Source: Paenibacillus silagei (GTDB taxonomy: Bacteria; Bacillota; Bacilli; Paenibacillales; Paenibacillaceae). Taken from it: a DNA stretch of 64,000 nt. Below, one piece after another: positions 8,398 to 16,323 of this stretch. The notes beneath the pieces are model-generated. The model made no database searches. It was not told the origin of the DNA and saw nothing but the letters and a program-made list of their open reading frames with translations. The stretch spans positions 1-64,000 of the forward strand of contig NZ_JAGGLV010000015.1 of NCBI RefSeq assembly GCF_017874735.1, in the 5' to 3' direction. A program made the translations under genes and the position numbers. Numbering within the stretch: the stretch's first letter is position 1; every line of letters starts with the position of its first letter.

Positions 8398-8418
8398 AGC
8401 TGCGTTGTCCGCTTTTTT
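8373..8418. terminator. Bidirectional rho-independent terminator
   Basis: A perfect stem AAAAAAGCGGACAAC / GTTGTCCGCTTTTTT (8373-8387 with 8404-8418) spans the stop of the HAD gene and precedes the end of the opposing gene at 8431. The A-tract and T-tract let it work in both directions. Confidence 0.9.
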
Positions 8419-8430
8419 CGGAGCAATAGC

Positions 8431-9348
8431 TTAGGATTTCACCTCTCCCGGAATCTCAAAAAACACCTCTGACTCCATACCCTTCATTCCCAAAGTAGTC
8501 TTTTTGCCGTCAAGCTCAATGAATCCGTAACCCGATTCTCCAATATGGCCCATGTAATGGTAGAATACGACGCGGCCCGTTAGTTTGGGGAGAGTGCCGT
8601 CCTGGTTGGTAATTTGGTAAGGGAGAAAGAACAGACCGCTTGCGGCTTTAACCTTCCAATCGAAGGTGGCGGTCCACTTGACTTCGCTATGGTCCCCCAC
8701 AATCTCATAGTAGGAGATACTGTTACCCCCGGATAGGAAAAATTTGTCGGCCCTTCCCTCCGGGAAATAGTAGTCGAAATTGCCTCCCTCTACGCCGCCC
8801 ACTTCAAATTGTTCAAGCGCGCTAACTCTGGGTAGTTTCAGGGCTGCGGTCCGGGCTTCAGCCAGATGGGAGGAGGCTAATTGCTGTTTAAGCTCTTCAA
8901 TAGGCTTGGAGGCTACGAAGACGATCCGTTGTTTGGGATTCCACAAGACATAAGCCCCGGTGGATTCAGCCATGAAGCGCAATGGAACCATCACCCGCCC
9001 TTTTCGGATGGCCGAAGCCGCTTCGAGTTTCACTTCCTGATTACCGATCTTTGCTGTTCGTTGGCCTGCCACTAAGGTGACGGTCTGTCCGTCCCGGGTA
9101 AGCGTGACTGTCTTCGAGACGTTGTTCCATTGGATGGAACTACCGGGTATTTTTTGGGCCAACTGCAGTGGAACCATCGTAGTGCCATTCGTGATATACG
9201 GAACTACATCCGTATCTACAAACGAGTTGTTCATCAAGATCTGAATAGCAGATGAAGCGGCCGAAGCCGTTCCCGTTAAGGCATTTCCAGTGAATAGCAG
9301 TGACGCGATAAGCCATCCGGCAACGCCTCTTTTCAATCTTGTGTTCAC
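8431..9348 (-). CDS. Secreted protein with copper-amine-oxidase-type stalk domain
   Basis: The 305-residue product begins with a signal peptide (basic start, hydrophobic core, AASSA around residue 31). It is followed by two half-repeats of the copper amine oxidase N-terminal-like domain (NNSFVDTDVVPYITNGTTMVPL and RKGRVMVPLRFMAES), a common cell-surface module in Paenibacillus. The C-terminal half (from about 165) is a beta-rich region of unknown family. It is probably exported to the wall; despite the domain name there is no oxidase activity to infer. It is convergent with the HAD gene. Confidence 0.8.
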   Translation of the reverse strand: MNTRLKRGVAGWLIASLLFTGNALTGTASAASSAIQILMNNSFVDTDVVPYITNGTTMVPLQLAQKIPGSSIQWNNVSKTVTLTRDGQTVTLVAGQRTAKIGNQEVKLEAASAIRKGRVMVPLRFMAESTGAYVLWNPKQRIVFVASKPIEELKQQLASSHLAEARTAALKLPRVSALEQFEVGGVEGGNFDYYFPEGRADKFFLSGGNSISYYEIVGDHSEVKWTATFDWKVKAASGLFFLPYQITNQDGTLPKLTGRVVFYHYMGHIGESGYGFIELDGKKTTLGMKGMESEVFFEIPGEVKS

Positions 9349-9459
9349 TTTTGCATTCCCTCCTTAATCCAACTTATGTTTTATTTTTCCTTAAAATTTA
9401 GACGCACGAGAGAGGAGAAGGTTGCTATAAGTTAAGCTTGTGAGCTAATCTATATCGCA

Positions 9460-9471
9460 GTTTGCGCAAAC
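9460..9471. promoter_or_regulatory. 12-bp palindrome before the P-loop gene
   Basis: GTTTGCGCAAAC is a perfect palindrome 35 bases upstream of the GTG at 9506. TTGCGC and TATCAT (9483-9488) could act as a poor -35/-10 pair with a short spacer, so the palindrome may be an operator. Function is inferred. Confidence 0.3.
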
Positions 9472-9505
9472 GTAATACGCTGTATCATTATAGGGAGGGC
9501 TTACA

Positions 9506-10174
9506 GTGGAAGTAAACAATCGTATTATCAAGCATTACCTGAAAAACGTTCTGTTTATAAATGGAACAGCCTATGCTGGAAAATCAACGATGGTAAAAAT
9601 GCTGGCCGATAAATATGGGTTAATTCATTGCGGTGAAAATTACGATTGTGTACCCGTAGGCATACCCACTCCAGAACAATATCCAAACTTATGTTATTTT
9701 CAAACGATGAAAGACTGGCAAGAATTTATCAACAGAACACCAGAGGAATATGATAATTGGATTAAGGGGTGTACGCGAGAGATCGTAGAGTTTGAGATAG
9801 CGTATCTTATGCACATATCCCATTCGCAAAAGGTTATCGTCGATACTAATATCCCGTTTGATATATTACGAGAGATAGCAGATTATAATCAAATTGCGAT
9901 CATGCTGTCCCCGCAGTCCATGTCAGTTGAACATTTTTTTGACCGTGATGATTCGGATAAAATGTTCATCAAGGAACAAATAATGAAAGCTGATCATCCG
10001 GAAAAAACAATGGCGAACTACCTTGCCTGTATGGCTAAAATGAATAGCAAAGAGCATTATGACCAATGGGCTAATAGCGGCTTATTTACAATCGTGCGAA
10101 AAGACACAACAACTGACACAAAGTTGGAAGTGCTTGAAGTCCTTGCGAATCACTTTGGATTAACGGTCCTCTAA
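9506..10174 (+). CDS. P-loop kinase-like protein
   Basis: The 222-residue product has a Walker A motif GTAYAGKST near residue 20, after a short beta strand (NVLFIN), as in small nucleotide or shikimate-type kinases. VIVDTNIPF near residue 111 could be the Walker B strand. It is acidic, soluble and without membrane segments. The phosphate acceptor is unknown. The start is GTG at 9506 with GGGAGGG eight bases upstream. It converges on the lipoprotein gene at 10182 with only a few bases between. Confidence 0.7.
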   Translation: MEVNNRIIKHYLKNVLFINGTAYAGKSTMVKMLADKYGLIHCGENYDCVPVGIPTPEQYPNLCYFQTMKDWQEFINRTPEEYDNWIKGCTREIVEFEIAYLMHISHSQKVIVDTNIPFDILREIADYNQIAIMLSPQSMSVEHFFDRDDSDKMFIKEQIMKADHPEKTMANYLACMAKMNSKEHYDQWANSGLFTIVRKDTTTDTKLEVLEVLANHFGLTVL

Positions 10175-10181
10175 CCACTTG

Positions 10182-10889
10182 CTATAAATTTTCGGAGTTG
10201 AACTCCTTTAGCCGGATTAATTTCTGTTTGCCGCGATTTCCTTTTTTCGTTGTGAGATGTCCCTGGTCGTCCGTTCTCCGCTGGATGTATTGTCCAGTCA
10301 GATAGTTAATGTCGTCCTCGTCCGACTGATCCATGGTTGTGGCTCCAGTAAAGTAGCTTCCCCGGGTGGAACCAATCAAAAACCAGTCATGATCCTGATA
10401 CCGAAATCTGTACTTGTTGTACCATCTCCAGTTACTGCCCCCATAATCACTAACCAGGACAGAACCACGGTCAACGGTCAAGCTCTCAAAAGGATCGCCC
10501 CAAACTCCGCCTTCATCCGATCGCAAAACAACATTTTTGGCGATGATGGAGAGGGTGTATGTATTATTTTTGCCTCCAAAAGCGATTAAGATTGACCGCG
10601 GAGACGCCTCGTCCGTAACCATATCCTTCTCAATGACCGCTGCGAGATCTGAGATCCCGTCTTTATTCAAATCACCTTTGGCGATGGCCTTCTCTCCCAG
10701 GACAGGCTCTAAAATGTGCCACCCGGCCGGAATTAGTGCGTTGATGTTATCTGCTTTGGCTACTGGATTTGGGGTCTGGGTTGAAGCTGCTTTTGCCTCA
10801 GCAGTTTGAATATGAGAAGGATCAGTACACCCCACTATGTAGCTTAAAAGGGCAACAATACCTACGGACCTTACTATTAGTTTTTTCAT
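10182..10889 (-). CDS. Putative lipoprotein with FG-GAP/EF-like repeat
   Basis: The 235-residue product has a lipoprotein signal peptide ending YIVGC (Cys21). A mature-domain segment KGDLNKDGISDLAAVIE resembles a calcium-binding FG-GAP or dockerin-like loop with spaced Asp/Asn residues. The remainder (GGVWGDPFESLTVDRGSVLVSDYGGS) looks like a beta-propeller blade. It is likely exposed on the cell surface; function unknown. Monocistronic. Confidence 0.7.
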   Translation of the reverse strand: MKKLIVRSVGIVALLSYIVGCTDPSHIQTAEAKAASTQTPNPVAKADNINALIPAGWHILEPVLGEKAIAKGDLNKDGISDLAAVIEKDMVTDEASPRSILIAFGGKNNTYTLSIIAKNVVLRSDEGGVWGDPFESLTVDRGSVLVSDYGGSNWRWYNKYRFRYQDHDWFLIGSTRGSYFTGATTMDQSDEDDINYLTGQYIQRRTDDQGHLTTKKGNRGKQKLIRLKEFNSENL

Positions 10890-11059
10890 CGAGTCTACTT
10901 CCTTCCCATGTTCTACGAGGATTCTTCCCTCATGATGCTTACATTCCTACCCAGTATATCGAATAGTCTCTTAATTTAAAACGCAGTGGATAAGACAAAA
11001 AAACTACAAAATTGAAAGAAGTTATAGTTATACAGAACCTATCAAATGGGTTAAAATAG

Positions 11060-11253
11060 AAGGAGAGGGCTCGGTGCGAATGCCAAGCTCCCATGAAATC
11101 TCCGGGGGTTTCGCACCTCAGAATTTGTCGAAAGTTTATAAATAAGAGGATAGTCTTTAAAAGCCAAGGGTGGTTGTATATCTTTTCAAGATTAGAATAA
11201 GCGGACAGATGGTGAATTAATGCGGGAAAAGCATGGGTTACACTTTTTTCGCT
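11060..11253 (+). promoter_or_regulatory. Leader region of CRISPR array 2
   Basis: The region contains an inverted repeat GGTGCGAA/TTCGCACC (11073-11080 with 11110-11117), of a kind I recall preceding type I-C arrays, then AT-rich DNA and the conserved leader end AAAAGCATGGGTTA (11227-11240) before repeat 1. cas2 would normally lie just upstream but is absent: 10890-11059 holds no gene. The leader looks more complete than that of array 1. Confidence 0.55.
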
Positions 11254-11551
11254 GTCGCACTCTACACGAGTGCGTGGATTGAAATATGCAATGGGCCACA
11301 TTCACCAGAAAATCATCATGGTCGCACTCTACACGAGTGCGTGGATTGAAATTATACGGCGATAGAGCGAGGGACTGAAGGAGAAAGGGTCGCACTCTAC
11401 ACGAGTGCGTGGATTGAAATAAGGATTACCTGATAACATTCACTACTATCACCTGTCGTACTCTACTTGATTGCGTGGATTGAAATGATTGAATTCGTGG
11501 TCTATGGAAAATGCGCATTGTCGCACTCTGTATGATTGCGTGGATTGAAAT
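11254..11551 (+). CRISPR. CRISPR array 2, type I-C-like repeats, five repeats
   Basis: Five 32-base repeats start at 11254, 11321, 11389, 11455 and 11520, with four spacers of 33-36 bases. The first three are identical (GTCGCACTCTACACGAGTGC then GTGGATTGAAAT). The last two are degenerate in the stem (CTTGATTGCG, TATGATTGCG), as expected at the leader-distal end. Compared with array 1 the stem loop differs (CTACACGAG against CCGTGTGGAG) while the ends agree, so the two arrays belong to the same subtype but not to one recent duplication. No cas genes are in the window. Confidence 0.93.
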
Positions 11552-11883
11552 ATCTTTGGGATCTCCTCTATAGGAGGGATCTCCTCTTATACAACATCAC
11601 AAACACACTTCATTTATCATTTTTATGTGCGAATACCAACCTGGGACTTTAAAAAAATACGAAAGGAGACTCAATTTCCTAATTGGATTTTTTGTAAATC
11701 AATGTCCACTAGCAAAGAGGGGTGCCGAAGCAGATTTTAACTTCTCCAGATAGCCATGATATTGCAAAAGTGACTGAAGATTATTCTGCGAATGAACTAA
11801 CAGTTACTCAAGGGGAAATATTGTGGGGGTTAAAGCACTTAAACGAACGCAGCCGCAGGACTCAGTGCTTTTTTAATCCTATT
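11552..11883 (+). terminator. Gene-free stretch ending in a terminator
   Basis: After the array come a small imperfect hairpin (GATCTCCTC/GAGGGATC-like, about 11562-11585) and AT-rich DNA. At 11833-11870 AAGCACT pairs with AGTGCTT followed by TTTT, a likely terminator on the plus strand. A 62-codon frame at 11722-11910 overlaps it and lacks family resemblance, so I do not call it a gene. Confidence 0.45.
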
Positions 11884-12117
11884 CTATTTCTTCAGGCGTA
11901 TCTCAAATAAATCGTTAGGACTAACTTCAAAATAGAGACACAACTTCATGATCAACTCTGCGGATATTTTCTTTTTATCCATGTTGGTGTTGTGCACCAA
12001 TTCCATAATGGTAGTTCTTCGATGCCCTATCTCATTAGACAGTTTAAGTACTGAGATATTGTGAACTTTTAAAATTTGGTCGAGTTTAAAGTGCAATGTA
12101 TATTTATCAAATTCCAT
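11884..12117 (-). CDS. Cro/C1-type (XRE) HTH protein
   Basis: The product has 77 residues from the ATG at 12117, chosen because AGGAGG stands six bases upstream; a longer frame from 12159 lacks one. The helix-turn-helix reads LKLSNEIGHRRTTIMELVHN, and the C-terminal AELIMKLCLYFEVSPNDLFEI is the classic ending of small YozG/phage-type regulators. It probably acts as a DNA-binding repressor of a small mobile or prophage remnant. It lies downstream of a second XRE gene in the same orientation. Confidence 0.8.
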   Translation of the reverse strand: MEFDKYTLHFKLDQILKVHNISVLKLSNEIGHRRTTIMELVHNTNMDKKKISAELIMKLCLYFEVSPNDLFEIRLKK

Positions 12118-12185
12118 AGGGGTCCTCCTACATGAAAAAAATACACTTCTAAAGTGCACATTGAATAATGTTGATACCCATTCCC

Positions 12186-12542
12186 TTAATGTAAATGGTA
12201 CAAAGAATAGATATCTAAAATGTTATCCAAGCCATCCAACAGCTCCCTAACCACTGGGTCTTTCGCCGAATCACCAATACTGGAGTAAGCATAGGTTGGT
12301 TGAACTGAAGGGAGAGAAGTGATGAAATAGTCTTCGGGTAACTCATAGGTATGGTTAATATTTGTGAGTTGTAAGTTGTACTGCTTAGGGCTTGGAGTTT
12401 CGCCGCTGATGATTTGGTCGATGGTAAGGCGGGGTATCCCTGTCTGTTTTGATAAAGACAGTTTAGAGATCCCTCTCAACCGCAAGAAGATCACCATGTT
12501 ATTAGAAATTATCTCCCTGTGCTCAAAAAAATTGATACTCAC
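12186..12542 (-). CDS. HTH (XRE-like) regulator
   Basis: The 118-residue product has a helix-turn-helix near residues 20-50 (LRLRGISKLSLSKQTGIPRLTIDQIISG), with spacing typical of Cro/C1 repressors. The C-terminal half is short, Pro- and Tyr-rich and not recognised. It is encoded 68 bases upstream of the other XRE gene in the same direction, so they may form an operon. The pair is probably a relic of a phage or plasmid control region; no other phage gene is nearby. Confidence 0.7.
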   Translation of the reverse strand: MSINFFEHREIISNNMVIFLRLRGISKLSLSKQTGIPRLTIDQIISGETPSPKQYNLQLTNINHTYELPEDYFITSLPSVQPTYAYSSIGDSAKDPVVRELLDGLDNILDIYSLYHLH

Positions 12543-12853
12543 TTTTTACACCCCATTGTACTTAATATACTTTATATTATAAAGGAACATTGAGAATATA
12601 CGGGAGTACATACACAAAAAAGAAGTTAGTTTCAGACTACTTTGAATCCACGCATCCATTGGAGCGGCTAAGCGCTATTTATAAATTATCCCATATTTCC
12701 TGAGCTGAAAATAGAAGTGTGGGAATCACTCCCCCACACCCTCCCCACTCCCCCCGTACATATCCCACAAGTGAGTATCCGACCCGGACCCTGGCATGTT
12801 AAAATAGGAGAAATGTGTACATCTAATGTGTGAATTTAATCGGGGGGCAACAG
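12543..12853. other. Intergenic region, no gene
   Basis: This stretch separates the minus-strand XRE gene from the plus-strand GGDEF gene and presumably holds both promoters. It has a C-rich run (12729-12757) and at 12641-12654 a 14-base match (one mismatch) to the inverted end of the CRISPR repeat, judged fortuitous. No RNA or ORF is supported. Confidence 0.5.
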
Positions 12854-13987
12854 GTGAGAGCGTTGAGATTGAGAGATTACATGGGCCCTTCGGAGACTTC
12901 TGCGCACCGGCAGGCGAAGTGGGTCAAGCGGTTTCTGTATACGTATTGGCTGGTGATTGCTCTGCATTTCTTGGCCCAGCTGGGGTCTTTTGTATGTTTG
13001 CCGTATCCCATGGGAGCGCATGAATTCTACTATGATGTGCTGCTTTATCCGACGCTGCTGATGAGTGCGGTGGTCGGGTTGACACAGCTGGTGGATGTTG
13101 CGGCACCGAGGTATTCCTTCGTGCTGCTGTTTGTGGCGGGGACGATTATCGCGATGATGATTATTCATCTGAATATGGATATCCGGATTATCGGGGCGCT
13201 GATGCTGCTGCCGATTATAGCGTCGGCGATCTTTTTTCGGCTGGATCTGACCTTGTTTACGTCTGCCCTCCAGGCGGCCGCATTCTTCATTCTGTATCGC
13301 TGGGATTACTGGTTCAAGTATTATCTGACGGATTTCGACCTGATTGCGATCCCGCTCTTCCTGCTGGTCGGCACGCTGGTGGCGGGGATTATCATCATTA
13401 ACGGGCGTGAGCTGGCGAGCGATCTGGAAGCTACCTTAACGGCCAAGCAGGATCTGATGATCGAGAATGCGGTGATCCGCAAGCTGTCTACCACCGATGC
13501 GCTGACGGGACTGTATAACCATATTTCTTTTCACGAATTCTATGAAAAAGCGCTGGAATACGGCAGCCAGGGTGCCCCGTTCCATCTTGCGCTGGTGGAT
13601 ATCGATAATTTCAAGCAAATTAACGATAAGTATGGACACCGTACCGGAGATATGGTGCTGGCGCGGGTCGCCCAGATCATTAAGGACCACATCTCGCCCG
13701 CAGATATTGCGGCCCGCTATGGCGGGGAGGAGTTCGCGATCCTGCTGTTTGAGAAAAGCTTCGAGGAAGCCTACGCGCTGATTGAACAAGTCCGCCAGGA
13801 GCTGTCGCATACGTCCCATGAAGAGATGGAGCGCGGGGCGGTGACCGTCAGCATTGGCCTCAAGAGCTATGACGAAGGCACCACCAAAGAAAAGCTCTTC
13901 GAAGAAGTCGATAATCTCCTCTATACGGCCAAGCACTCCGGCAAAAATACTACGCTGACCCCGATGACCCAGCGGAACGCTGTGTAG
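12854..13987 (+). CDS. Membrane-bound diguanylate cyclase (GGDEF)
   Basis: The product has 377 residues from the GTG at 12854, chosen for the GGGGGG ribosome site just upstream. About six membrane helices (residues 25-190) are followed by a short linker and a GGDEF domain (about 215-370): STTDALTGLYNH, DIDNFKQINDKYGH and the active-site loop RYGGEEF near residue 290. The catalytic residues are intact, so it should make cyclic di-GMP from two GTP. The RxxD inhibitory site five residues before the loop is missing, so product inhibition is not expected. The membrane part probably senses an external or membrane signal. Confidence 0.9.
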   Translation: MRALRLRDYMGPSETSAHRQAKWVKRFLYTYWLVIALHFLAQLGSFVCLPYPMGAHEFYYDVLLYPTLLMSAVVGLTQLVDVAAPRYSFVLLFVAGTIIAMMIIHLNMDIRIIGALMLLPIIASAIFFRLDLTLFTSALQAAAFFILYRWDYWFKYYLTDFDLIAIPLFLLVGTLVAGIIIINGRELASDLEATLTAKQDLMIENAVIRKLSTTDALTGLYNHISFHEFYEKALEYGSQGAPFHLALVDIDNFKQINDKYGHRTGDMVLARVAQIIKDHISPADIAARYGGEEFAILLFEKSFEEAYALIEQVRQELSHTSHEEMERGAVTVSIGLKSYDEGTTKEKLFEEVDNLLYTAKHSGKNTTLTPMTQRNAV

Positions 13988-13988
13988 A

Positions 13989-14561
13989 TTACTCCTTTGA
14001 AGCTTCACCCTCCGCTGCTTTTTTGCGTGCCCGGAACCGCCGGACCTTCATCAGATTCCCGCACAGCTTGTCGTCGCAGTACCGCTTCGAGCGGTTGCGG
14101 GTATCGTCGTAATAGACCCAGAGACAGTCAGGATTCCCGCAAATGCGGAAGCGAGAAGGTTCCTTCTCCAGCAGCGCAGCCGCAAAAGAAGCGGCAATCT
14201 CCGCCATAATCTGCCCCCAGTCCGCACCCTGCGGCTGGAGTGAGATCTCTGCGTCACCTGCGGGCGTCCAGACCACACGGCGAACAACCGGCCCGTTGCC
14301 CATGTAAGTATTCAACTGCGCAAGCAGTTCTGTAGACGGAGACTCTCCCGCGACCAGCCGCTGCAGCTCGTCCCACAACAAGCCGCGCAGGTCTTTGAGC
14401 TGCTCCAACTCCTCCGGCCGGGGAGGAGCTGCCGCTGGCAGCTTGTGCTCCGCCAGCCACTCCGCCAGCCACTTGGGGTCCTCCAGCCGGTCCTGGTCCG
14501 TGCTCCGGTCACTAGTCCGCCAATTCCGCCAATAGCTGTTCATGAAATTTACCCACAGCAA
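13989..14561 (-). CDS. CGNR zinc-finger / ABATE-domain regulator
   Basis: The 190-residue protein has an N-terminal ABATE-type helical domain beginning WVNFMNS and a C-terminal CGNR zinc finger: CGNPDCLWVYYDDTRNRSKRYC, then CGNLMKVRRFRARKK. The family is thought to be stress-responsive transcription factors. The start is TTG at 14561, because an in-frame TGA lies two codons upstream; an ATG at 14543 is an alternative but would cut into the conserved start. It is divergent from dinB, with repeated GTTAC motifs between. Confidence 0.85.
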   Translation of the reverse strand: MLWVNFMNSYWRNWRTSDRSTDQDRLEDPKWLAEWLAEHKLPAAAPPRPEELEQLKDLRGLLWDELQRLVAGESPSTELLAQLNTYMGNGPVVRRVVWTPAGDAEISLQPQGADWGQIMAEIAASFAAALLEKEPSRFRICGNPDCLWVYYDDTRNRSKRYCDDKLCGNLMKVRRFRARKKAAEGEASKE

Positions 14562-14580
14562 GCTTCATCTGTCCTTTCGC

Positions 14581-14695
14581 GTTACCTTTCCCTTAATTGT
14601 AACAGTTAAAAATAAGTTATGCTAGTTACTTGAACCGCTCCGGCAAATATGTTACATTGCTCATGTAACTTTTATTCGGGTTGTTTGGTCGTTAC
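14581..14695. promoter_or_regulatory. Cluster of GTTAC/GTAAC half-sites
   Basis: Six GTTAC or GTAAC motifs occur at 14581, 14599, 14625, 14651, 14665 and 14691. Those at 14651-14657 and 14663-14669 form a perfect inverted repeat GTTACAT-N5-ATGTAAC. They fill the divergent CGNR/dinB promoter region, which suggests operators for the CGNR regulator. Binding is inferred. Confidence 0.45.
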
Positions 14696-14733
14696 CGAAG
14701 CATGTACACCCACAAATTACAGGAGGGATACAG

Positions 14734-15228
14734 GTGAAAAACAAAATTAGCGATGTGCTGATCGAGAACTGGGATTATGTGATGGATATTGAGGATTGGG
14801 CACCGCCGCTTAGCGCTGCACTTGAAGGTGTGAACAGTGAGCAGGCCGTCTGGAAGCCGGAGGGAGCTGCGGGCAATTCGATCTGGGAGAACGTTAACCA
14901 TCTGACATATTATAAGGAGCGTCTGCTGCGTAAGCTCAAGGGAATGGAGAAATTGCCTGATCTGGAGAGCAATGATGCTACATTCACTGTAACAGGAAGC
15001 GGGGAAGAGGACTGGAAGCAGGCGGTAGACAAGTTGAAGTCCATTCATGCCTCGCTGCGCGAGATTATTGTAGCTTTGGAAGAAGGCGCATATGAATGGG
15101 GCGGCTCCGGACATGCGCCGGGCGAAGAGGTCATGAGCCTGATTCTGCATGATGCCTATCATACGGGACAGATTGTACTGGTCCGCAAGCTGCAGGGCTC
15201 CTGGCCAAGCACCCGCCGTTTCGATTAA
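14734..15228 (+). CDS. DinB family protein
   Basis: The 164-residue four-helix-bundle protein of the DinB/YfiT type has metal-binding histidines visible in NVNHLTYYKERL near residue 55 and LHDAYHTGQIVLVRKLQG near residue 135. Members are often thiol-dependent S-transferases or stress proteins. The start is GTG with AGGAGGGATACAG upstream. It is divergent from the CGNR regulator and may be its target. Confidence 0.88.
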   Translation: MKNKISDVLIENWDYVMDIEDWAPPLSAALEGVNSEQAVWKPEGAAGNSIWENVNHLTYYKERLLRKLKGMEKLPDLESNDATFTVTGSGEEDWKQAVDKLKSIHASLREIIVALEEGAYEWGGSGHAPGEEVMSLILHDAYHTGQIVLVRKLQGSWPSTRRFD

Positions 15229-15338
15229 GACGACAGTCATATTTTACAAGCAGTCTGCGTCTCTATACTACTGTTTCAGCTCCAAATCCCCGGGTTAATG
15301 GTTGACATGCAGCTAAACCCCGAGAGGAGAGATTGAAG

Positions 15339-15509
15339 ATGGAGCCGAATTACAAGGACAGAAGTGTTGAGGTTGAACGGACAGAGGTGCACCGCAAATC
15401 GGATTCCAGTCTGGTCGCATCCACGTTCATTAAATATGCAGCCTACATTATAATCACCTTCGGAGTTCTGTTTTTCCTGGTGAACTACGTATTCCCGATG
15501 TTTAAATAA
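15339..15509 (+). CDS. Small membrane protein, 56 aa
   Basis: The frame starts with ATG at 15339 after GAGGAGA and ends at TAA 15507-15509. The product is a charged, soluble N-terminus of about 28 residues followed by one membrane helix (YAAYIIITFGVLFFLVNYVF) and a short tail. A clear ribosome site, a sensible topology and a terminator 38 bases later support it as a real gene. Function unknown. Confidence 0.7.
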   Translation: MEPNYKDRSVEVERTEVHRKSDSSLVASTFIKYAAYIIITFGVLFFLVNYVFPMFK

Positions 15510-15546
15510 GCCGGCTGCCAAGCGCAGATTTGGCCTGATTCACGCC

Positions 15547-15585
15547 AAAAAGCCACGATACCCCTCAGGGGATCGCGGCTTTTTG
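15547..15585. terminator. Rho-independent terminator
   Basis: The stem AAAAAGCC-CGAT-CCCC / GGGG-ATCG-GGCTTTTT lies at 15547-15584 with one mismatch and T-tracts on both strands. It lies between the small membrane protein gene and cmpA, which converge on it. Confidence 0.85.
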
Positions 15586-15596
15586 TTACATAACCG

Positions 15597-15734
15597 TTAT
15601 ACGTTCTTCTGGATCATCTCGTGGGAATCGGCGGTATTCCGGTAAAAGAACCAGCATTCATTCAGCAGTCTAATCTGACGGCAGTCCTTCTTGAAATAGG
15701 CCTTCATGAGCTGTTGGCGAAGCCATTGTGGCAA
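15597..15734 (-). CDS. cmpA: Cortex morphogenetic protein CmpA
   Basis: The 45-residue frame starts with TTG at 15734 and has GAGGAGG about seven bases upstream. The sequence PQWLRQQLMKAYFKKD, then QIRLLNECWFFYR, follows the CmpA pattern of Bacillus: PxWLKxQMxxAFxEKDxxQIKxLNxCWxFYR. CmpA acts in the mother cell with ClpXP in quality control of spore envelope assembly by targeting SpoIVA. The tail after FYRNTADS is a few residues longer than in B. subtilis. The neighbouring SprT-like and tRNA genes support the identification and a spore-forming host. Confidence 0.8.
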   Translation of the reverse strand: MPQWLRQQLMKAYFKKDCRQIRLLNECWFFYRNTADSHEMIQKNV

Positions 15735-15853
15735 GGGTACCCCTCCTCTGCATGCTTCCTGTGTATAGATAGCATATGGGGGAATACGCCCAAAGGTGCA
15801 CGGTTAGTTTCAGGTAGCCAAGCCGAATTTCACAAGGCCGCCCGGAACCAGCG

Positions 15854-16213
15854 TTACTGCACCCGTTCTTCTTCCTCTTCATACCATTGTTCCAACTGGG
15901 CCTGGAGCGCCCGGATTTCGGTCAATAGAGAGATCAGCGGGTAATGCTCCTCCTTAATGGAGGCAAAAGCCTGCTCCAGCCGGTTAATATACGCCAGCCC
16001 CGACTCCAAGTGATGCTCTTCGCGCAGCAGCTCCAGCGCCTCGCATTCGGCCACCGCCCGCGGCAGTCCGGGTACATTCTCGGCTGTTAGCTTGTCGATT
16101 TCTTTGTTCAGGCGAAGATTGAGGGCGCTTAGCTGGTAAGCATATTCCTCCGGCATCTCCACGAATAGCAATTCCTGATCCTGCTGCATAATTACGTAAC
16201 GCATTCTAGGCAT
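15854..16213 (-). CDS. Conserved hypothetical coiled-coil protein
   Basis: The 119-residue acidic protein is largely helical, with heptad-like Leu spacing in residues 25-115 and a Glu-rich end. GGAGGG about ten bases before the ATG supports the start. No family is recognised. It lies between cmpA and the divergent sprT-like gene, and its separate transcription cannot be judged. Confidence 0.6.
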   Translation of the reverse strand: MPRMRYVIMQQDQELLFVEMPEEYAYQLSALNLRLNKEIDKLTAENVPGLPRAVAECEALELLREEHHLESGLAYINRLEQAFASIKEEHYPLISLLTEIRALQAQLEQWYEEEEERVQ

Positions 16214-16323
16214 CTTTCATTCTCCCTCCGGACTTGTCTTCCTTCTTGACAGTGTAGCGTATGGGCAAGTTACAATTCAAGTAGTGATCTAATTTCAGGT
16301 GGAGAGGACCGTGAAGGAGCGCT

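Noticed and set aside
12641..12654. Inverted match to the end of the CRISPR repeat
   Set aside because: Only 14 bases with one mismatch and no second copy or spacer spacing; probably chance.
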